Positions 1 through 8,818 of a stretch of DNA of 64,000 nucleotides are shown here, piece by piece (position 1 is the stretch's first letter; each line of letters starts with the position of its first letter). Source of the DNA: JBALVT01 sp036960305 (GTDB lineage: Bacteria > Pseudomonadota > Gammaproteobacteria > Pseudomonadales > Halieaceae); NCBI GenBank assembly GCA_036960305.1, contig JBALWA010000009.1:32246-96245 (forward strand), given 5' to 3'. The notes beneath the pieces were generated by a model. The model had not been told where the DNA came from. It did no database searches and saw only the letters and a list, made by a program, of their open reading frames with translations. The translations under genes were made by a program, and so were the position numbers.

Positions 1-311
1 TCCAGGCCCAACGACGCTACCGGGGTAAAAAAGTCGTCATCACCCTGCGTAAAGCCTTTGGCTTTGGTAGTTCAGTCATGGGAATGAACCCCTGGGACCA
101 TCAGGCGATAAGCCTCGCCCTACCCTCAGTCAATCTCGGCGGTGTGCCCGCCATCGGCGGTGCCGAAGCCGCCAGAGCGAGTGCCGAAGAGGCATCACAC
201 ATACTGGAGCTCCAATCCGGTGCCTGGGTACCTGCAGATTCGATGGCTTTTGATAAGGTGATTGACCCGGCACAATTGAGGAACGAAGTGATAGCTGTAT
301 TGCATCGCTAG
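1..311 (+). CDS. Acyl-CoA carboxylase carboxyltransferase subunit, C-terminal end (partial)
   Basis: The reading frame is open from base 3 to a TAG at 309-311, so only the last ~102 residues are present; the start lies left of the window. The visible part has the pattern of the biotin-dependent carboxyltransferase fold (propionyl-, methylcrotonyl- or acetyl-CoA carboxylase beta subunits): a KKVVITLRKAFGFGS-like segment, a Met-Gly run, then an Ala/Gly-rich stretch (VPAIGGAEAA) and a terminal helix ending near IDPAQLRNEV. These enzymes move a carboxyl group from carboxybiotin to an acyl-CoA in the cytoplasm. The substrate cannot be told from the tail. Confidence 0.7.
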   Translation, partial: QAQRRYRGKKVVITLRKAFGFGSSVMGMNPWDHQAISLALPSVNLGGVPAIGGAEAARASAEEASHILELQSGAWVPADSMAFDKVIDPAQLRNEVIAVLHR

Positions 312-429
312 CATCGGCTGTACTCCATCAAAGTTCGCGGAGTATTGATTGACACAGCTGACCAGAATCGGGATGCTGACCAGCGCGCTGTGATATACAG
401 CAATAGCAATTTTTTACCAGGAGAATACG

Positions 430-801
430 ATGATCGGATACGTAACAATAGGCGTCAATGACATGGAAAAGGCCAAGGCCTTTTATACCGAGCTGTTGGC
501 TGATCTAGGCGCTTCTTTAATCATGGACATGGGACGCATCGCATTCATTGGTACGGGTGCAGATGCGCCCATGCTGGGAATTTGTGTGCCCTTTGATGAG
601 AATGACCCTCAGCCCGGGAATGGCAATATGGTGGCCATCAACCCCGGATCGAAAGAAAACGTCGACAAGCTCTATCGCAAAGCTCTGGAATTGGGTGCCA
701 CCTCCGAAGGAGAGCCAGGCCAGCGCATTGACGACGTCTTTTACGGTGCCTACTTTCGCGATCCTGACGGAAACAAAGTCGCCTTCTTCCAGTTTGGTTA
801 G
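430..801 (+). CDS. VOC (glyoxalase/bleomycin-resistance) family protein
   Basis: A 123-residue single-domain protein. It begins IGYVTIGVNDMEKAKAFYTEL, the first beta-alpha unit of the vicinal oxygen chelate fold, and ends GAYFRDPDGNKVAFF, the classic final strand of the family (DPDGN.. motif). Start ATG follows CAGGAG seven bases upstream. Family members bind a metal and act on small electrophiles or dioxygenate aromatics; others are non-catalytic. The metal-binding set cannot be assigned with certainty here, and no neighbour gives a substrate, so only the fold is called. It stands alone, 118 bp after the carboxylase gene. Confidence 0.8.
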   Translation: MIGYVTIGVNDMEKAKAFYTELLADLGASLIMDMGRIAFIGTGADAPMLGICVPFDENDPQPGNGNMVAINPGSKENVDKLYRKALELGATSEGEPGQRIDDVFYGAYFRDPDGNKVAFFQFG

Positions 802-863
802 CTATCGCGCGGCTTAACGACACGGTGGCGTACATCTCTGGGAGAGGCGCCACCGTCCAACGA

Positions 864-1544
864 CTAAATACTCTCGATATGCTGTAAATACTTCATCTGC
901 CAATGCCCTACATCGGCATCTTCATCCCTGCCACCGCGCTCACCGTCTGCACCCAGGGTCAGCAGTTTGAATGTGCTCTTAATTCCGCCCATGCCTGGCC
1001 CGGTATACTCGTAGGCTCGGCCCCAGGGATCCACAGGAACCTCGGTCAAGTAGCCACCATCCGCTAGCGGACCTGATTTCTCTCTGCCGGAACCGGCTCC
1101 CACCAGGGAGCTCAGACCCGAGCCTGATGTGGGATAGCTGTAGTTGTTGGCGTGATACTGTTCGAGGGCGCCAACCAGTAGAGCGTAGTCAGCTTCTATG
1201 CTCTGTAAGCTTTCTGATTTGACAGCGGCATTGATACCTGTGGTTTGATAGAGTGCAGCCGCAGGGTCTTCAGAACAAAAAAACGTTTCATCATCGATAG
1301 ACGGCCGCGAGTATAAAATGTCATCCCGGAAAATGAATGGATGAAAATCAACACCACTGGTCCAGCTACCGATGATCTGAGCTTCGCCACACACCACATT
1401 TCCAGGATAGGTGTTTACCCCTCGATAATAGACTTCCTCCTTGACACCCACCGTAGACTCCACCGCTTCCTTGGCCACATCCACCTTGTTTGCTGCGCAG
1501 CCCAGAGAAACCAATATTACAATAAGTACTGAAATCCACTTCAC
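864..1544 (-). CDS. Exported/lipoprotein with C-terminal GspG (type II pseudopilin-like) domain
   Basis: A GTG start at 1544 is preceded by GGGAGG nine bases away. The N-terminus is a short hydrophobic signal ending VSLGC (Cys16), a non-ideal lipobox. Residues ~1-110 match nothing I recognise. Residues ~115-220 follow the periplasmic domain of major pseudopilin GspG: YALLVGALEQYHANNYSYP, GLSSLV, GYLTEVPVDPWGRAYEY, LLTLGADGERGG, and Asp residues near the end that resemble its calcium-binding loop. There is no type III prepilin signal (no GFTLIE), so it cannot be assembled as a normal pseudopilin. It is probably a periplasmic or outer-membrane protein that borrowed the fold. Function unknown. 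Confidence 0.65.
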   Translation of the reverse strand: MKWISVLIVILVSLGCAANKVDVAKEAVESTVGVKEEVYYRGVNTYPGNVVCGEAQIIGSWTSGVDFHPFIFRDDILYSRPSIDDETFFCSEDPAAALYQTTGINAAVKSESLQSIEADYALLVGALEQYHANNYSYPTSGSGLSSLVGAGSGREKSGPLADGGYLTEVPVDPWGRAYEYTGPGMGGIKSTFKLLTLGADGERGGRDEDADVGHWQMKYLQHIESI

Positions 1545-1618
1545 AATCGCAATCCTCCCGGGACCCTGTATAGTTTGGGTTGATTATCGCGGACCGATGG
1601 CCCCGGGGCAATACCGAG

Positions 1619-1804
1619 ATGGCAGACATACTCCCATTCAAAAAAACTTCTCTAAAGGACAAACACAAAGGTAAAACCTTGTGTAAACACGGACATCATA
1701 AGTGGGTAACGGACAATTCAAAGCAGTTTGACGTCAAAGAGGGTAAATTGGTGACAATTTATCGCTGCTCTCGCTGCAGCAAGACACGCGTAAAAACACA
1801 CTGA
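1619..1804 (+). CDS. Small conserved protein with Cys/His pairs (zinc-ribbon-like)
   Basis: A 61-residue protein if the ATG at 1619 is used (MADILPFKK...); an in-frame start at 1580 would add 13 residues that look less natural. It carries LCKHGHHKW near residue 23 and YRCSRCSKTRVKTH at the C-terminus, giving a Cys-x-x-Cys and a Cys/His cluster that could bind one zinc ion. The many Lys residues suggest nucleic acid contact. I recall similar short proteins annotated as hypothetical in gammaproteobacteria. No strong ribosome site is visible. It lies 26 bp before the HAD gene, perhaps co-transcribed. Confidence 0.55.
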   Translation: MADILPFKKTSLKDKHKGKTLCKHGHHKWVTDNSKQFDVKEGKLVTIYRCSRCSKTRVKTH

Positions 1805-1830
1805 CGTTTAATGAGGTATAGAGTCGAACA

Positions 1831-2652
1831 ATGGAGCTGATTGTTTTCGATCTGGATGGCACCCTGCTCAACAGGGACTCCGTCATTTCCAATTACACAC
1901 GCGACACCCTAAGCTTGCTTCGAGATCGCGATATAGCCTATACCGTGGCAACGGGCAGAACGCTACATGCCGCGAGTAAGCTACTGGAGGGGCAAAATTT
2001 CACTCTGCCCCAAATCTACAAAAATGGTGTCATGATCTGGCACCCCCGAGAAGACGCCTACAGCCACAAATATCTGCTGACTGAGAGCGAAGTCAGACAG
2101 GTTCTCCAAGCTTTTTTCGAACAAGGGGTCACGCCCTTCGTTTTCACCCTGGAGGAAAACAACCGGCATGCCGTCTATCACCCGCCTATCCAGAGCGAGG
2201 CGGAGGTACGATTGGTCGAGGAGCTAAGCATAAATCGTGGTTTACCCATACTGCCACTCTCAGAGCTACCCGGTGGTGTAGAGATTACCAATATCAGCGC
2301 CCTCGGGCCAAAATCAGCCATTGATCAAGTGACCTCCCTGGTAGCGACAGAAGATCACCTCGTGGCCTACCGTGGTGTGGGTTTGAAGAGCAGCGATGTC
2401 TACTGGCTGGACATTCATCACAGCGAAGGCAGCAAAGGCGCGGCTATTTCGCAGTTAAAACGCGACCTGGGCGTCAGTCGTGTCATTTGTTTTGGAGACA
2501 GCGACAACGATCTCAGCATGTTCGAACAGGCGGACGAAGCTTACGCGCCTGAAAACAGTATCCCGGACGTCAAGGCCGCCGCCACCAAGGTCATCGGCCA
2601 TCACGACGAGGATGGCATCGCCCGATTCCTGAGGCAAAGATTTGCGCTGTAA
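1831..2652 (+). CDS. Cof-type HAD-superfamily hydrolase (sugar/nucleotide phosphatase)
   Basis: A 273-residue protein of typical Cof/HAD-IIB length. Motif I is FDLDGTLL with the nucleophile Asp7 and Asp9; a Thr/Gly-rich ATGR follows near residue 48 (motif II region); motif IV is GDSDNDLSMF near residue 222, preceded by a Lys-containing KGAAISQLKR (motif III). The cap domain lies between ~85 and 190. Such enzymes dephosphorylate sugar phosphates, pyridoxal phosphate, FMN or similar in the cytoplasm; the substrate is not predictable from sequence. Cytoplasmic, no signal. The downstream 181 bases hold no convincing gene. Confidence 0.88.
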   Translation: MELIVFDLDGTLLNRDSVISNYTRDTLSLLRDRDIAYTVATGRTLHAASKLLEGQNFTLPQIYKNGVMIWHPREDAYSHKYLLTESEVRQVLQAFFEQGVTPFVFTLEENNRHAVYHPPIQSEAEVRLVEELSINRGLPILPLSELPGGVEITNISALGPKSAIDQVTSLVATEDHLVAYRGVGLKSSDVYWLDIHHSEGSKGAAISQLKRDLGVSRVICFGDSDNDLSMFEQADEAYAPENSIPDVKAAATKVIGHHDEDGIARFLRQRFAL

Positions 2653-2833
2653 TCGCTCTGCCTCAGTTTTTCGGCTTTAACCCCATCCCTGGCTGCCATC
2701 GTTTCGCGCATAGTTGAACCAGTACTGAATATCTTCCGCCAAGCCACCGTCTCAAGGGAAATCCATCTGGCGCCCGCGAACATCGGCGCTATGATGAGGA
2801 AATACCACTCAGACATGTTAGCGAGCGAGACCC

Positions 2834-3253
2834 ATGAGCAGCACACCCAGCAACAAAGCGATCGTCACTGAGTTTTTTGAAGCACTAAATGCCGGAAATA
2901 TAGACGCCGTTTTCGGTGCCTACGCCGAAGATGGCCACCTACAAACGATGGGAAATACACTGATTTCCGGCCAATTTGACAGAGACCAGATCGCCGCCTC
3001 CGTCGGCGGGATATTTGACGTATTCCCCAAAGGCCTCAAGTTTACCGTGCAGGATATGGTCGCGGAAGGCAACAAGGTGGCGGTAGAAGCAGAAAGCGAG
3101 GGCGAACATATTTCCGGCCAGACCTACAGTAATGAATACCATTTTCTGTTCGAGTTTCGCGATGGCAGGCTGGTCAAGCTGAAAGAATACATGGACACTG
3201 AGCTGGTTACCGATGTTCTTTGCGGTGGCCAGCGACCACCCTTTGGTACCTAA
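2834..3253 (+). CDS. NTF2-like / SnoaL-type nuclear transport factor 2 family protein
   Basis: A 139-residue single-domain protein. It starts with a helix NKAIVTEFFEALNAGNIDAVFGAYAEDG and continues with alternating strands ending LFEFRDGRLVKLKEYMDTELV, the usual layout of SnoaL/ketosteroid-isomerase-like proteins. These bind small hydrophobic ligands and may be isomerases, cyclases or plain binding proteins. The gene ends 16 bp before the Tat-exported DUF1214-like gene, so the two are likely co-transcribed. Confidence 0.8.
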   Translation: MSSTPSNKAIVTEFFEALNAGNIDAVFGAYAEDGHLQTMGNTLISGQFDRDQIAASVGGIFDVFPKGLKFTVQDMVAEGNKVAVEAESEGEHISGQTYSNEYHFLFEFRDGRLVKLKEYMDTELVTDVLCGGQRPPFGT

Positions 3254-3269
3254 AAACAGGGAGAACGAC

Positions 3270-4463
3270 ATGCAACGACGAGAATTACTCAAGGCAACCG
3301 CGGCGGGTACAATGGCCACTCTGGCCACCAGCCTCCTCTCCAACCAGGTCCTGGCAGCCTCGGGAGGGAAAGCAAGCAGTGAAGCCGCCGAAGCCCTGGC
3401 TGAACTGCAGAAAACCCTGGACGACCTGGAAGCCAGCTTTGCCACAGACGCATTCAAATTGCGTACCCCACAGGATTTTGCCGAGGCTAGACGCGTCACC
3501 TTGCACGCCCTCTTACACGGCGTGGAAGCCTGGCTGGAAGCGGACGCCGCCCGCCCTTATTTCACCCTTTTTATCCACCAGCACAAGAAATTACTGGGCG
3601 ACAACCCGGATTCCCGATACTACTCCGCGGTCATTGACGACCAACACAGCTACCGTATACGAGGCAATTTGGCGGACGCAACCTACACCAGCTTTACGAT
3701 CGAGCTCGGTGAGGGTACCGATGGGGACGGCATTGGCTCGACCATCAACGACACTCAGTTCAAGGCGGACGAAAACGGCGACTACGAAATCGTGCTCAGC
3801 AAAGAGAAAGTGGCCGGCAACTGGATGGCGCTGCCCAAGGGTACCCGCAGTGTCACCTCTCGGCATTACTACGAACGCAAGCTGAGCATTAACAATGACC
3901 GCCTGCACCACATCCCGCTGGATATCGAGAACCTGTCGCCACCAGCGGCGCGCAAGCCTCCCAATGACAGTGACATCGCCGCCGGCATTCGTCGTGTCGC
4001 CCGATTTGTAAAAGGCAATGTGGTGACAATGCGTGACGAGAATAGCCCAGCCTGGGTGTCGCGTGTACCCAACCAGTTTGTGCCACCGAAAAAGGATGAC
4101 ACACACCAGGCGATAACCTATGCGGCCAAGGACAATGTCTACGCCATGGCGCCTTTTGTACTGGGGCCCAAGCAGGCACTCGTGATCCGCGGTCGCTTTC
4201 CCCGCAGCCGCTTCTCCAGCCTCGTACTGTTTAACCGGTTTCTTCAGACATTCGATTACGAAACCCGGACCATCTCATTGAACCGGGCGCAAACGGTACT
4301 TAAAGAGGATGGATCATTCGAAATGATTATCGCCCATGAGGACCCCGGCCGAGACAACTGGCTCGATACCGAAGGCCGGCCCTACGGGATTATGTTCTGG
4401 CGCTTTCAGCTGCCCGAGGGCCCGATTGAGCCACTGGAAACGGAAGTCATCACACTGGCATAA
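3270..4463 (+). CDS. Tat-signal exported protein, DUF1214-like
   Basis: The start at 3270 follows CAGGGAG seven bases upstream and gives a twin-arginine leader (MQRRELLKATAAG, cleavage near LAAS, residue ~30). 397 residues. The body has two related halves, each with a pattern near NWMALP/NWLDTEG followed by aromatic strand segments (RHYYERK; GIMFWRFQLP), as in DUF1214 proteins; family assignment is from memory of that pattern. It is expected in the periplasm, folded before export. Members of this family often lie near lipid or aromatic degradation genes but have no established reaction. Co-directional with the NTF2-like gene 16 bp upstream. Confidence 0.65.
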   Translation: MQRRELLKATAAGTMATLATSLLSNQVLAASGGKASSEAAEALAELQKTLDDLEASFATDAFKLRTPQDFAEARRVTLHALLHGVEAWLEADAARPYFTLFIHQHKKLLGDNPDSRYYSAVIDDQHSYRIRGNLADATYTSFTIELGEGTDGDGIGSTINDTQFKADENGDYEIVLSKEKVAGNWMALPKGTRSVTSRHYYERKLSINNDRLHHIPLDIENLSPPAARKPPNDSDIAAGIRRVARFVKGNVVTMRDENSPAWVSRVPNQFVPPKKDDTHQAITYAAKDNVYAMAPFVLGPKQALVIRGRFPRSRFSSLVLFNRFLQTFDYETRTISLNRAQTVLKEDGSFEMIIAHEDPGRDNWLDTEGRPYGIMFWRFQLPEGPIEPLETEVITLA

Positions 4464-4483
4464 CCCGGACCGAGGGTTTTTGT

Positions 4484-5389
4484 TCAGGGGGTAGCACCCA
4501 TCGGGCAGCCGCCTTCCTTCAGGCCCATAACCCAACGCAGTGCGTCTTCCAGCAATATTCTGTGTTCAGCCTGATCAAAGGCCTCGGCAGTATGCCCCAG
4601 CGCTGAGTAAAGACTACGCCCCTCTCCCACGCAATTCGTCCACACGACCGGGTGGTCACCCATGCTTAGGTCTCTTTCGTTACCCATCATCTTTTGGACC
4701 GGGGAATAGGAGTCCTCATCCAGCACCGCCAGGACATCAAAATTATTGGCCCTGGGGCTGACTTCCCAGGAGTACCACTCCTCGGTGTGCTTCCAAATAT
4801 TGGGCAAACGCTGAACTACAGGATGCTTGGGAGATTCCATGACAACCGTTGCCTGCTGGAATTGAGGCCCCATAATATGTGCCGTGAATTTCGCGCCAAT
4901 TAGATTATCCATGTACCAGCCCCAGGCCGCGTGAGAACCGTCTCCGGCCGCATGTATTCCGACCCATCCGCCGCCCGCTTCCAACCAGGACTGGAAAACC
5001 TGTTCCTGATCCACGCTCAACATATCACCACTGGCGTTGAGGAAAACCACCGAGTCAAACCGCGCCAGGTCCTGTTCGTTAAAAACCGCACCATTTTCCG
5101 TCATAAACACTTCCCAGCCATTGGCATCAGAAAGCGCTTTTAGCGCCCTGGTGCCGCCCTCGATACCATCGATATGGCGAAAGCTGTTGGTTTTGCTGAA
5201 AACAAGCACAGCCGGAGAGCCCATCTCAAGCGGCAGCCTAGGTGCAACCGTGTCGTGTTCGGATGAGGGAAAAAACACACTCCAAGCACCTGAAAAACGC
5301 AAAAGGGCCAGCGAACCGACAAGCAGTAAGGCGATCAGTATCACCAGCCACATCAGCAATTTTTTCCATAGCGCGGTTTTTACAGCCAT
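4484..5389 (-). CDS. Membrane-anchored ThuA-like domain protein
   Basis: Start ATG at 5389 follows GAGGGA five bases away; 301 residues. One N-terminal membrane segment (LLMWLVILIALLLVGSLALL, ~10-30) anchors it with the bulk in the periplasm. The rest is a ThuA/trehalose-utilisation type glutamine-amidotransferase-like fold: AVLVFSKTNSFRH, DSVVFLNASGDML, GGGWVGIHAAGDG, MGNERDLSMGDHPVVWTN and a final YSALGHTAEAF. ThuA-like proteins are linked to sugar metabolism in Rhizobium, and many exported versions occur in bacteria that use plant or algal glycans. No catalytic role is proven. Convergent with the DUF1214-like gene. Confidence 0.85.
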   Translation of the reverse strand: MAVKTALWKKLLMWLVILIALLLVGSLALLRFSGAWSVFFPSSEHDTVAPRLPLEMGSPAVLVFSKTNSFRHIDGIEGGTRALKALSDANGWEVFMTENGAVFNEQDLARFDSVVFLNASGDMLSVDQEQVFQSWLEAGGGWVGIHAAGDGSHAAWGWYMDNLIGAKFTAHIMGPQFQQATVVMESPKHPVVQRLPNIWKHTEEWYSWEVSPRANNFDVLAVLDEDSYSPVQKMMGNERDLSMGDHPVVWTNCVGEGRSLYSALGHTAEAFDQAEHRILLEDALRWVMGLKEGGCPMGATP

Positions 5390-5574
5390 TATTCCCTCGA
5401 GGTATCTATTTCCAGTAGGCGGCAACTATACCATCATTTTGTCGCCGAAAATCCCCCGGCCGGACCAGTCAGGGGAACCGGGAGAAACTTTCGAGGCCCT
5501 CTTGTATAGCGCCAGATGCCGGTGCAGACTGTGCGCCTGATATGACACACGGTACAAGGCGCGGGAGCTGACAC

Positions 5575-6618
5575 ATGCTGGATGAAGTCAAAGATTACTA
5601 CGGAACTACCCTGCAGGGCTCCGACGACCTCAAGACAGATGCCTGCTGCACCCTGGACCAACCCCCTGCCTACCTGAAAACCATACTTGGCAAGATTCAC
5701 GATGAGGTCATGATGCGTTACTACGGCTGCGGCCTGGTGGCGCCGGAACAATTAAAGGGCCTGCGCATACTTGATCTTGGCAGCGGCTCAGGCCGTGATG
5801 CCTATGCATTATCAGCGCTGGTAGGCGAGTCGGGCAGTATTGTCGGTGTGGACATGACCGAGGAACAACTCGCCGTTGCCAACCGCCATATCGACTATCA
5901 CAGGGACGCGTTTGGCTATCAACAAAGCAACGTGGAATTCCACAAAGGTTACCTGGAAAACCTGGCTGAGCTCGGCTTTGAGGACAACAGCTTTGACATC
6001 ATCGTTTCCAATTGCGTCATAAACCTCTGTGCCGACAAGGAAGCCGTACTCCGCGAGGCCTTTCGCGTGCTGAAACCGGGTGGCGAGTTGTATTTTTCAG
6101 ATGTCTATGCTGATCGCAGAGTCCCTGAGGAGCTAGTAAAGGATCCAGTACTGTACGGGGAATGCCTCAGTGGCGCCCTGTACTGGAATGATTTCATCCA
6201 TTTGAGCAAGTCGGCGGGCTTCACCGATCCAAGATTAGTGGAAGATCGCCCTCTGGGCATAGAGAATGCGGAGATTGAGGCGCTGATTGGCCACATCAAC
6301 TTCTATTCGGCCACCTATCGCCTGTTCAAAATTCCACAACTGGAGCCCTCCTGTGAGGATTATGGCCAGGCCGTTATCTATCGGGGCTCAATCGAACAAC
6401 ACGCCGACGCGTTCGAATTGGACAAGCATCATCGTATGAAAACAGGAGAGCTCTTCCCGGTCTGTGGCAATACCTTACTGATGCTGCGAGAAAGCCGCTT
6501 TGAAGAGCATTTCGAACTCATAGGCAATTGGGATACCCACTACGGAATCTTCGCCGGCTGTGGCACCCCCATACCGTTTGCCCAGGAAAACAAGGGGACA
6601 GAAGCCCCCTGCTGCTAG
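5575..6618 (+). CDS. arsM: Arsenite S-adenosylmethionine methyltransferase (ArsM-like)
   Basis: 347 residues. The SAM-binding motif I is RILDLGSGSGRDAY (~64-77), followed by GVDMTEEQL. Four cysteines stand where ArsM needs them: Cys24/25 (DACC), Cys52 (YYGCG), Cys147 (SNCVIN) and Cys197 (YGECLSG). Spacings 24-52 (28) and 147-197 (50) equal those I recall for algal ArsM Cys44-72 and Cys174-224. The enzyme methylates arsenite to methyl- and dimethylarsenic species. The C-terminus ends APCC. It is a single gene with its own site (GGGAG) and no arsR or efflux gene beside it. Confidence 0.85.
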   Translation: MLDEVKDYYGTTLQGSDDLKTDACCTLDQPPAYLKTILGKIHDEVMMRYYGCGLVAPEQLKGLRILDLGSGSGRDAYALSALVGESGSIVGVDMTEEQLAVANRHIDYHRDAFGYQQSNVEFHKGYLENLAELGFEDNSFDIIVSNCVINLCADKEAVLREAFRVLKPGGELYFSDVYADRRVPEELVKDPVLYGECLSGALYWNDFIHLSKSAGFTDPRLVEDRPLGIENAEIEALIGHINFYSATYRLFKIPQLEPSCEDYGQAVIYRGSIEQHADAFELDKHHRMKTGELFPVCGNTLLMLRESRFEEHFELIGNWDTHYGIFAGCGTPIPFAQENKGTEAPCC

Positions 6619-6634
6619 CGTACCTCGCCACTCG

Positions 6635-7762
6635 TTATTTCGCGCCGTCGAACCAGTCCTCAAAACCAAAAGATGTGGACGGGCCAATGTGCATTTGCTC
6701 CAGTACCCCATGGCCCACCTTGTTGCCACAAGTCGCCTTAACAATCTGCTGGATGTGAATATTTTCCAGCGCCAGAGGGTCCAGTTCACTGTCTTTCCAG
6801 CTCTCTCCAGCGATTGCGAGCTCACCATGCCACTTACCGTGCCCCCATTCCGGGTGCTGGTAACCCAGCCCCTTCATACGGTGAACCAGCACCGGCTCGA
6901 GCTTGATTTCCAGACTTTCGCCTGACCGGTCCCTCATGGTAATTACCGCTGACTCAGCGCGGCGAGTTCCGGGTATCAACTTGATCTGGTGATCCACTTT
7001 GCCCTGCCAGATGTTGCCCTGTGGATCCGTCGTTCCCGGAATATCTTCCCGGTTTGCATAATGGGGAAGAAAGGCCTGGTCAGTGTGCCATTGATTACCC
7101 TGACCATCCTCGAACAGACCCGCCAGACTGCAGTGGTCGTCCCAGTGAATGGGGGCCCAGCAAAAGTGAACCGCCTGGAAGGTGTCCAGCGGCGCCCCCC
7201 CTGTATAGGCATCACCGACCGGCCGAATACCCCAGGAACGATCCTTGAGGCCGAAGGTATTGCGGCCGTCAACTTTGAGTACCTTACCGTCATAGCGGAT
7301 TTCACCCTCCCAGAAACCAAACTGGTCCAGGCGCGTTGCATCCATCACCACGTGACGCTCGTTCATCAGCGTCTGGCGCCCTTCCTCTATGCAGGCAGTG
7401 CGCGGTGTAAAAACAAGATCACACTCGATACCCGTTTCATTCGCTGAAATGGTCACGCGATGGCGCCCCATGGGCTCCAATATCTGCAGTGCAAAGGGAC
7501 CAACAGTGGTATCTGTCGGCTCCTGTGGCGCGCGTCGAGAGCCGTGAAAGGCATATTGCTGCCCATCTATGGCCAGACTCAGGCTACAATCCATAATTCC
7601 AAGGTTTGGATAACGGCACAGGGCAACCCCGAAGTAAAAGCTTCCATCGCGTGCATGCCCGTTATACCAATAGCGATCGTAGGTAAAACGGTCACTGGTG
7701 GCCGTGTGGAAAATGGGCTGGGCTGTTTGGTGAATAGGATAATCGTCAAATTTGGATAACAT
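6635..7762 (-). CDS. CrtC/AttH-like (lipocalin-like double-barrel) protein
   Basis: 375 residues, no signal peptide. The protein has the tryptophan- and Asp-rich look of hydroxyneurosporene-synthase/AttH-type proteins: RYWYNGHARDGSFYFGVALC near the start, and GLKDRSWGIRPVGD near residue 175, the DRSWG-type motif of that superfamily. NCBI-style domains for such proteins are DUF7064/DUF7065 (from memory). Relatives hydrate carotenoids or terpenes, but most are uncharacterised and occur near steroid, terpenoid or lipid catabolism. Start ATG follows GAGGG eight bases upstream. Convergent with arsM (16 bp between stops). Confidence 0.6.
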   Translation of the reverse strand: MLSKFDDYPIHQTAQPIFHTATSDRFTYDRYWYNGHARDGSFYFGVALCRYPNLGIMDCSLSLAIDGQQYAFHGSRRAPQEPTDTTVGPFALQILEPMGRHRVTISANETGIECDLVFTPRTACIEEGRQTLMNERHVVMDATRLDQFGFWEGEIRYDGKVLKVDGRNTFGLKDRSWGIRPVGDAYTGGAPLDTFQAVHFCWAPIHWDDHCSLAGLFEDGQGNQWHTDQAFLPHYANREDIPGTTDPQGNIWQGKVDHQIKLIPGTRRAESAVITMRDRSGESLEIKLEPVLVHRMKGLGYQHPEWGHGKWHGELAIAGESWKDSELDPLALENIHIQQIVKATCGNKVGHGVLEQMHIGPSTSFGFEDWFDGAK

Positions 7763-7919
7763 GTTTATAACCCTCGTGAACGCTCAGTTAGAGGAACAGA
7801 ATGAGGCAAACTCGCTCAATGATACAGCGCCTCGGGAATACTGCCTGTCGATCGTATAGCATAGCAAACCACCGTGACTGAGATAGATCATCCGGGAAAG
7901 GCAAGAAAAGGAACACTGT

Positions 7920-8783
7920 ATGGTTAAACGCTGGTATAAAAAACCCTGGCTATACGCCCTGCTCCCTATCGCCCTGCTGGCGATAGTCGTACTGCTGCAC
8001 TCTCCGAGTAACGAGGGCCCCTGGAAACCCGAGCAGAGGCGGACCGCCTTCGCCCGTCAGGAAGGACGATCCCTGATTGTCCACAATATCCGGGATTTTC
8101 GCTATGACCGCCGAGGCGCAGCGATCCGTTCCCAGGAGTACCTGGACAAGCGCTATGATCTGGATGAACTGCAAGGGATCTGGTTCGGGCTGTCACATTT
8201 TGGTCCCTACGGTTTAGCCCACTCTTTCCTCAGCTTTGAGTTTGGCCCGGGGCAATACCTGGTATTGTCGGTGGAAGCGCGACAGCGCCCCGGTCAACAC
8301 TATCAGCCCGTCATGGGCTTGCTGCGCAAATATACAAAGATCTACGTTGCTTCGACAGAACAGGATGTCATTGGCGTCCGATCGCAGCTGCGGGGCGAGC
8401 GCGTACTGCTCTATCCGGTGGTCAAGGACGGGAATTCCACCGCAGAGGAATTACTGCTGGCACTGATTGACGACATGAATGCTTTGCATGAACAACCCGA
8501 GTTTTACAACACCCTGCTCGATAACTGCCTGACCAATCTCTTGAAGCACTCTACCAGCTTTGAGGACATTTCCGCCGTAGACTTAAGGGTCTTGCTACCT
8601 GGCCACACGGATCGCCTCACCTATGCCCTGGGCACGACGCCAAATACGATGTCCTTTGATACCGCCCGCAATATGGCAACCGTTGATCCCAGCCTTACCG
8701 CCATTGACGACGATGACTTCTCTGACCGGATTCGCTGCGGTTGGCACGGCTACGGCAAGCTGCAATTTCCCGCCTGCCGGTAG
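7920..8783 (+). CDS. DUF4105 (Lnb-type) membrane-anchored protein
   Basis: 287 residues with one N-terminal membrane segment (LYALLPIALLAIVVLLHS). The body shows the DUF4105 pattern: LIVHNIRDFRYD, YDLDELQGIWFGLSHF, AHSFLSFEFG, RKYTKIYVASTEQDVIGVRS and FYNTLLDNCLTNLL, where a conserved His (AHS) and a Cys (DNCLTN) suggest a papain-like NlpC/P60-type hydrolase fold. Expected in the periplasm facing the outer membrane. Substrate unknown. Good ribosome site AAGGA seven bases before ATG. Confidence 0.8.
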   Translation: MVKRWYKKPWLYALLPIALLAIVVLLHSPSNEGPWKPEQRRTAFARQEGRSLIVHNIRDFRYDRRGAAIRSQEYLDKRYDLDELQGIWFGLSHFGPYGLAHSFLSFEFGPGQYLVLSVEARQRPGQHYQPVMGLLRKYTKIYVASTEQDVIGVRSQLRGERVLLYPVVKDGNSTAEELLLALIDDMNALHEQPEFYNTLLDNCLTNLLKHSTSFEDISAVDLRVLLPGHTDRLTYALGTTPNTMSFDTARNMATVDPSLTAIDDDDFSDRIRCGWHGYGKLQFPACR

Positions 8784-8818
8784 TCGCTGACAATGCAGTA
8801 GGATTTAGCGAGAAGTAT

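Noticed and set aside
3591..4106. Minus-strand open frame inside the DUF1214-like gene
   Set aside because: Tat leader and domain pattern support the plus-strand gene; the antisense frame lacks any coding sign.
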